A stretch of DNA of 64,000 nt from Lacticaseibacillus paracasei subsp. paracasei (lineage in GTDB: Bacteria; Bacillota; Bacilli; Lactobacillales; Lactobacillaceae). Of this stretch, positions 61,964 through 64,000 are shown piece by piece. The position numbers and the translations under genes are program-made. Where the stretch lies: the NCBI RefSeq assembly GCF_000829035.1, contig NZ_AP012541.1, positions 1 through 64,000 of the forward strand, in the 5' to 3' direction. The notes under the pieces are model-generated. The model saw only the letters and a program-made list of their open reading frames with translations, was not told the origin of the DNA and searched no databases. The stretch's first letter is position 1; each line of letters begins with the position of its first letter.

Positions 61964-62099
61964 ATGCTAAAATCAGGAGACGAAAGGGGTTCGCCGCGCT
62001 GGATGTGGCGTCGGTTATCATCGCGCTAAGCATACTGGTTACCAGTATCGCCAAAGCGTATGCGATAATCAAAAAAGCTAACCGCAAGGATTAGCTTTT
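61964..62099 (+). pseudogene. Small hydrophobic toxin-like peptide gene, out of frame with its start
   Basis: An excellent site GGAGGTGA leads to the ATG at 61964, but that frame ends after 21 codons. One base away, an open frame reads IRRRKGFAALDVASVIIALS, then ILVTSIAKAYAIIKKANRKD and a stop at 62088-62090. If the run CTAAAATC (61967-61974) had one more A, ATG and this frame would join into a ~43-residue peptide: basic start, one helix, basic tail, as in type I toxins. The stop lies in a hairpin (AAAAGCTAA/TTAGCTTTT, 62072-62099). Confidence 0.5.
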
Positions 62100-62125
62100 A
62101 CCCAAATAGTCATCTGAACCGCGTT

Positions 62126-62155
62126 GAGGTCATCGGGCCGCCACCCGATGGCCTC
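62126..62155 (+). terminator. Terminator downstream of the toxin-like peptide
   Basis: Arms GAGGTCATCGGG and CCCGATGGCCTC followed by TTTT. Otherwise the spacer 61718-62252 shows no gene except the toxin-like frame. Confidence 0.8.
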
Positions 62156-62252
62156 TTTTCAACGACTTAATTATACACAAGATGCTAACAAGGCGTCAAC
62201 ATACTTACTTTAATGAAGTTATATGTGAACAATGCTGATCTTGGTCACACGA

Positions 62253-63044
62253 TTATTTCACCCAAAATTGCTTTTTAGCATCAACGGCCACTCGGATCTG
62301 CTTAGTAAACTTTTCAATCGCAGCCGGTGCCTGTTGTTTTTCCTTCGCGACAAGATCAACGATGGCGCTGCCGATGATGACACCATCGGCGATGCCTGCC
62401 ATTATTTGTGCTTGTTCAGGCGTGTGAATGCCGAAACCGATAGCGGTTGGAACGTTGGTATACTGCTTAATTTCTGCGACTAATGCCTTTAAGCCAGCAA
62501 AGAATTCATCGCGTTCGCCAGTAATGCCCATTGAGGAAACGACATAGATAAATCCTGAGGCACTTTTGGCGATTTTTTCAATTCGATGACCGGAAGTTGG
62601 CGTGATTAACGGAATAATATCGATACCGTATTTTTCGGCAATTGGCACAATTTCATCGCGACTTTCATACGGCAGATCTGGGATCACCAAGCCGGCGACA
62701 TTTAAATCCGCACAGCGTTTTAAGAAGGCTTCGTAGCCGTATTTGAAGACAATGTTCAAGTAAGTTAAGACGATTGGCACCGCGGTTTCTTTGCGGGCAG
62801 CCTCCACAATGTCAAAGACCGTTTTGGTGCGAACGTTGGCGGCGAATGCTCTTAGGTCGGCGGCTTGAATCACGGGACCGTCGGCGACTGGATCGGAAAA
62901 AGGGATGCCTAACTCCACAATATCGGCGCCACCTTTGGCAAGTGCGACCACGTTTTTGACGGTGGTTTCAAAATCGGGATCATCAGCGACGATGAAGGGG
63001 ATAAAGACTTTATGATTTTTAAAAACATCTGCTAACTTACTCAT
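62253..63044 (-). CDS. trpA: Tryptophan synthase alpha subunit
   Basis: TrpA splits indole-3-glycerol phosphate to indole and glyceraldehyde 3-phosphate and passes indole to TrpB. The 263-residue TIM barrel has catalytic Glu and Asp in [15 protein letters not shown] and phosphate-binding GFGIHTPEQ and [11 protein letters not shown] start at 63044 ([12 protein letters not shown]), nine bases after AAGGAG and overlapping the trpB stop by 8 bp; the frame is open far upstream only because trpB lies there. Last gene of the trp operon in this direction. Confidence 0.97.
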   Translation of the reverse strand: MSKLADVFKNHKVFIPFIVADDPDFETTVKNVVALAKGGADIVELGIPFSDPVADGPVIQAADLRAFAANVRTKTVFDIVEAARKETAVPIVLTYLNIVFKYGYEAFLKRCADLNVAGLVIPDLPYESRDEIVPIAEKYGIDIIPLITPTSGHRIEKIAKSASGFIYVVSSMGITGERDEFFAGLKALVAEIKQYTNVPTAIGFGIHTPEQAQIMAGIADGVIIGSAIVDLVAKEKQQAPAAIEKFTKQIRVAVDAKKQFWVK

Positions 63045-64000
63045 CAACATCGACTCCTTTGTATTTGGCAATGCTTGCGACGTCCTTATCGCCACGTCCG
63101 GACAAGGTACAGATAATGATTTGATCTTTTGCCATCTGTGGGGCAATCTTTTCAACGTAGGCGATGGCGTGACAGCTTTCAATCGCGGCAACAATGCCTT
63201 CTTGTTTCGCAATGTAGGTAAAGGCTTCAACTGCTTCGTCGTCGGTAATGCCAACGTATTGCGCCCGGCCTTCCTGAACGAGAGCGGCATGCTCGGGGCC
63301 AACGCCGGGGTAATCAAGGCCAACAGAAATGGAATATACCGGATCAATCTGGCCGTCTTCATTTTGCATGAATAAGGACTTCATGCCGTGGAAAATGCCA
63401 ACGGAGCCGCGTTCGATGGTTGCGGCGGTTCTGTCGGTATCAACGCCTTTACCGGCTGCTTCAACGCCGACTAATTGAACAGAAGGATCATCAATATAAG
63501 CGGCAAAACTTCCAATGGCGTTACTGCCACCACCTACACAGGCAACGACCATGTCTGGCAGCTGAGCTTCTTTGGCCTGAAGTTGCTGTTTTGATTCCGT
63601 TGAAATAACACTTTGAAAATGTTTTACCATTTCGGGGAACGGCGCCGGGCCGACTGCGGAACCTAGCACGTAGAAAGTGTCATCACTGCGACTCGCCCAT
63701 TCTTGCAGTGTGGCGTTAACCGCGTCTTTTAAAACCATTGATCCGCTTGTGACTGGATGAACCTTTGCGCCGAGAAGTTCCATGCGATAAACGTTTAACT
63801 TTTGGCGGTCAGTGTCTTCTTTACCCATGAAAATTTCACAGTCCATCCCCATGAGTGCGGCAATGGTGGCGGTAGCGACACCATGTTGACGCGCGCCGGT
63901 TTCGGCAATCAGGCGCTTTTTGCCTAAATGTTTGGCAAGCAAGGCCTGACCGATGACATTATTGATCTTATGTGCACCGGTATGATTTAGATCTTCTCGT
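63037..64000 (-). CDS. trpB: Tryptophan synthase beta subunit (5' end beyond window)
   Basis: TrpB joins indole and serine to tryptophan with PLP. The visible ~320 residues run from [20 protein letters not shown], with the PLP lysine in HKINN, to the normal end [14 protein letters not shown] binds the PLP phosphate. The substrate-carboxylate loop reads ETGARQHG where nearly all TrpB proteins have ETGAGQHG, an Arg for Gly change next to the active site. The gene continues past the window edge. It is coupled to trpA by an 8-bp overlap. Confidence 0.96.
   Translation of the reverse strand, partial: REDLNHTGAHKINNVIGQALLAKHLGKKRLIAETGARQHGVATATIAALMGMDCEIFMGKEDTDRQKLNVYRMELLGAKVHPVTSGSMVLKDAVNATLQEWASRSDDTFYVLGSAVGPAPFPEMVKHFQSVISTESKQQLQAKEAQLPDMVVACVGGGSNAIGSFAAYIDDPSVQLVGVEAAGKGVDTDRTAATIERGSVGIFHGMKSLFMQNEDGQIDPVYSISVGLDYPGVGPEHAALVQEGRAQYVGITDDEAVEAFTYIAKQEGIVAAIESCHAIAYVEKIAPQMAKDQIIICTLSGRGDKDVASIAKYKGVDVDE

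Noticed and set aside
61848..62087. Minus-strand frame starting MRLAFLIIAYALAILVTSML
   Set aside because: Mirror image of the toxin-like hydrophobic stretch on the plus strand; no ribosome site.
1..64000. tRNA and rRNA genes
   Set aside because: I saw no cloverleaf or rRNA-like stretch on either strand; a tRNAscan run would be decisive.

Overview
The window starts at the first base of dnaA and carries the classic origin-proximal block dnaA-dnaN-yaaA-recF-gyrB-gyrA, then rpsF-ssb-rpsR. The proteins point to the Lacticaseibacillus casei/paracasei/rhamnosus group, most likely L. paracasei. Supporting signs are a p40/Msp2-type secreted CHAP hydrolase near the origin and an FNR-like protein with Cys5 and Cys102, the two cysteines described for L. 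casei FLP. The species call is inference from family knowledge; no search was run.

Layout: 1-12.3 kb holds replication, topoisomerase and ribosomal genes, plus deoC and a second ssb. 12.7-17.7 kb is cydAB (cytochrome bd oxidase), with an IS30-family element just upstream and a different IS30-family element inside a small membrane-protein gene just downstream. 18.0-18.7 kb is a compact two-peptide bacteriocin-like cluster: two double-glycine precursors around a small membrane protein, behind a perfect 34-bp palindrome. 18.8-31.4 kb has membrane proteins, p40, an ABC exporter with a TetR regulator, a HAD phosphatase, a TSUP transporter, two TMEM175-type proteins and a CorA transporter. 31.5-37.9 kb has mntH, pepD and small membrane proteins. 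38-43.6 kb is accessory DNA with an IS3 element, gene remnants and an Rgg-type regulator divergent from an ABC exporter. 43.6-46.2 kb is a DHA2-type MFS pump with an IS30 copy in its promoter region. 46.4-55 kb is an MMPL pump with its TetR repressor and an opuC-type compatible-solute ABC operon. 55-58 kb is an eroding small operon (CPBP protease, IS-interrupted gene, frameshifted gene). 58-61.7 kb is a metal/redox cluster: P1B ATPase with an in-frame stop, HMA protein, Dps-like protein and Flp. The window ends inside a trp operon (trpB partial, trpA).

Structure beyond the genes: (1) a dispersed family of ~115-bp imperfect palindromes, at least seven recognisable copies plus fragments, whose arms change in a compensatory way between copies and which often abut stop codons or supply the run-up to Shine-Dalgarno sites (recF/gyrB, ssb paralogue, ABC exporter, dps-like, flp); (2) a second, ~185-bp inverted-repeat element with an internally deleted derivative; (3) three 1178-bp copies of one IS30-family element, each flanked by a 14-bp direct repeat; (4) several damaged genes, which suggests recent insertion-driven genome change.
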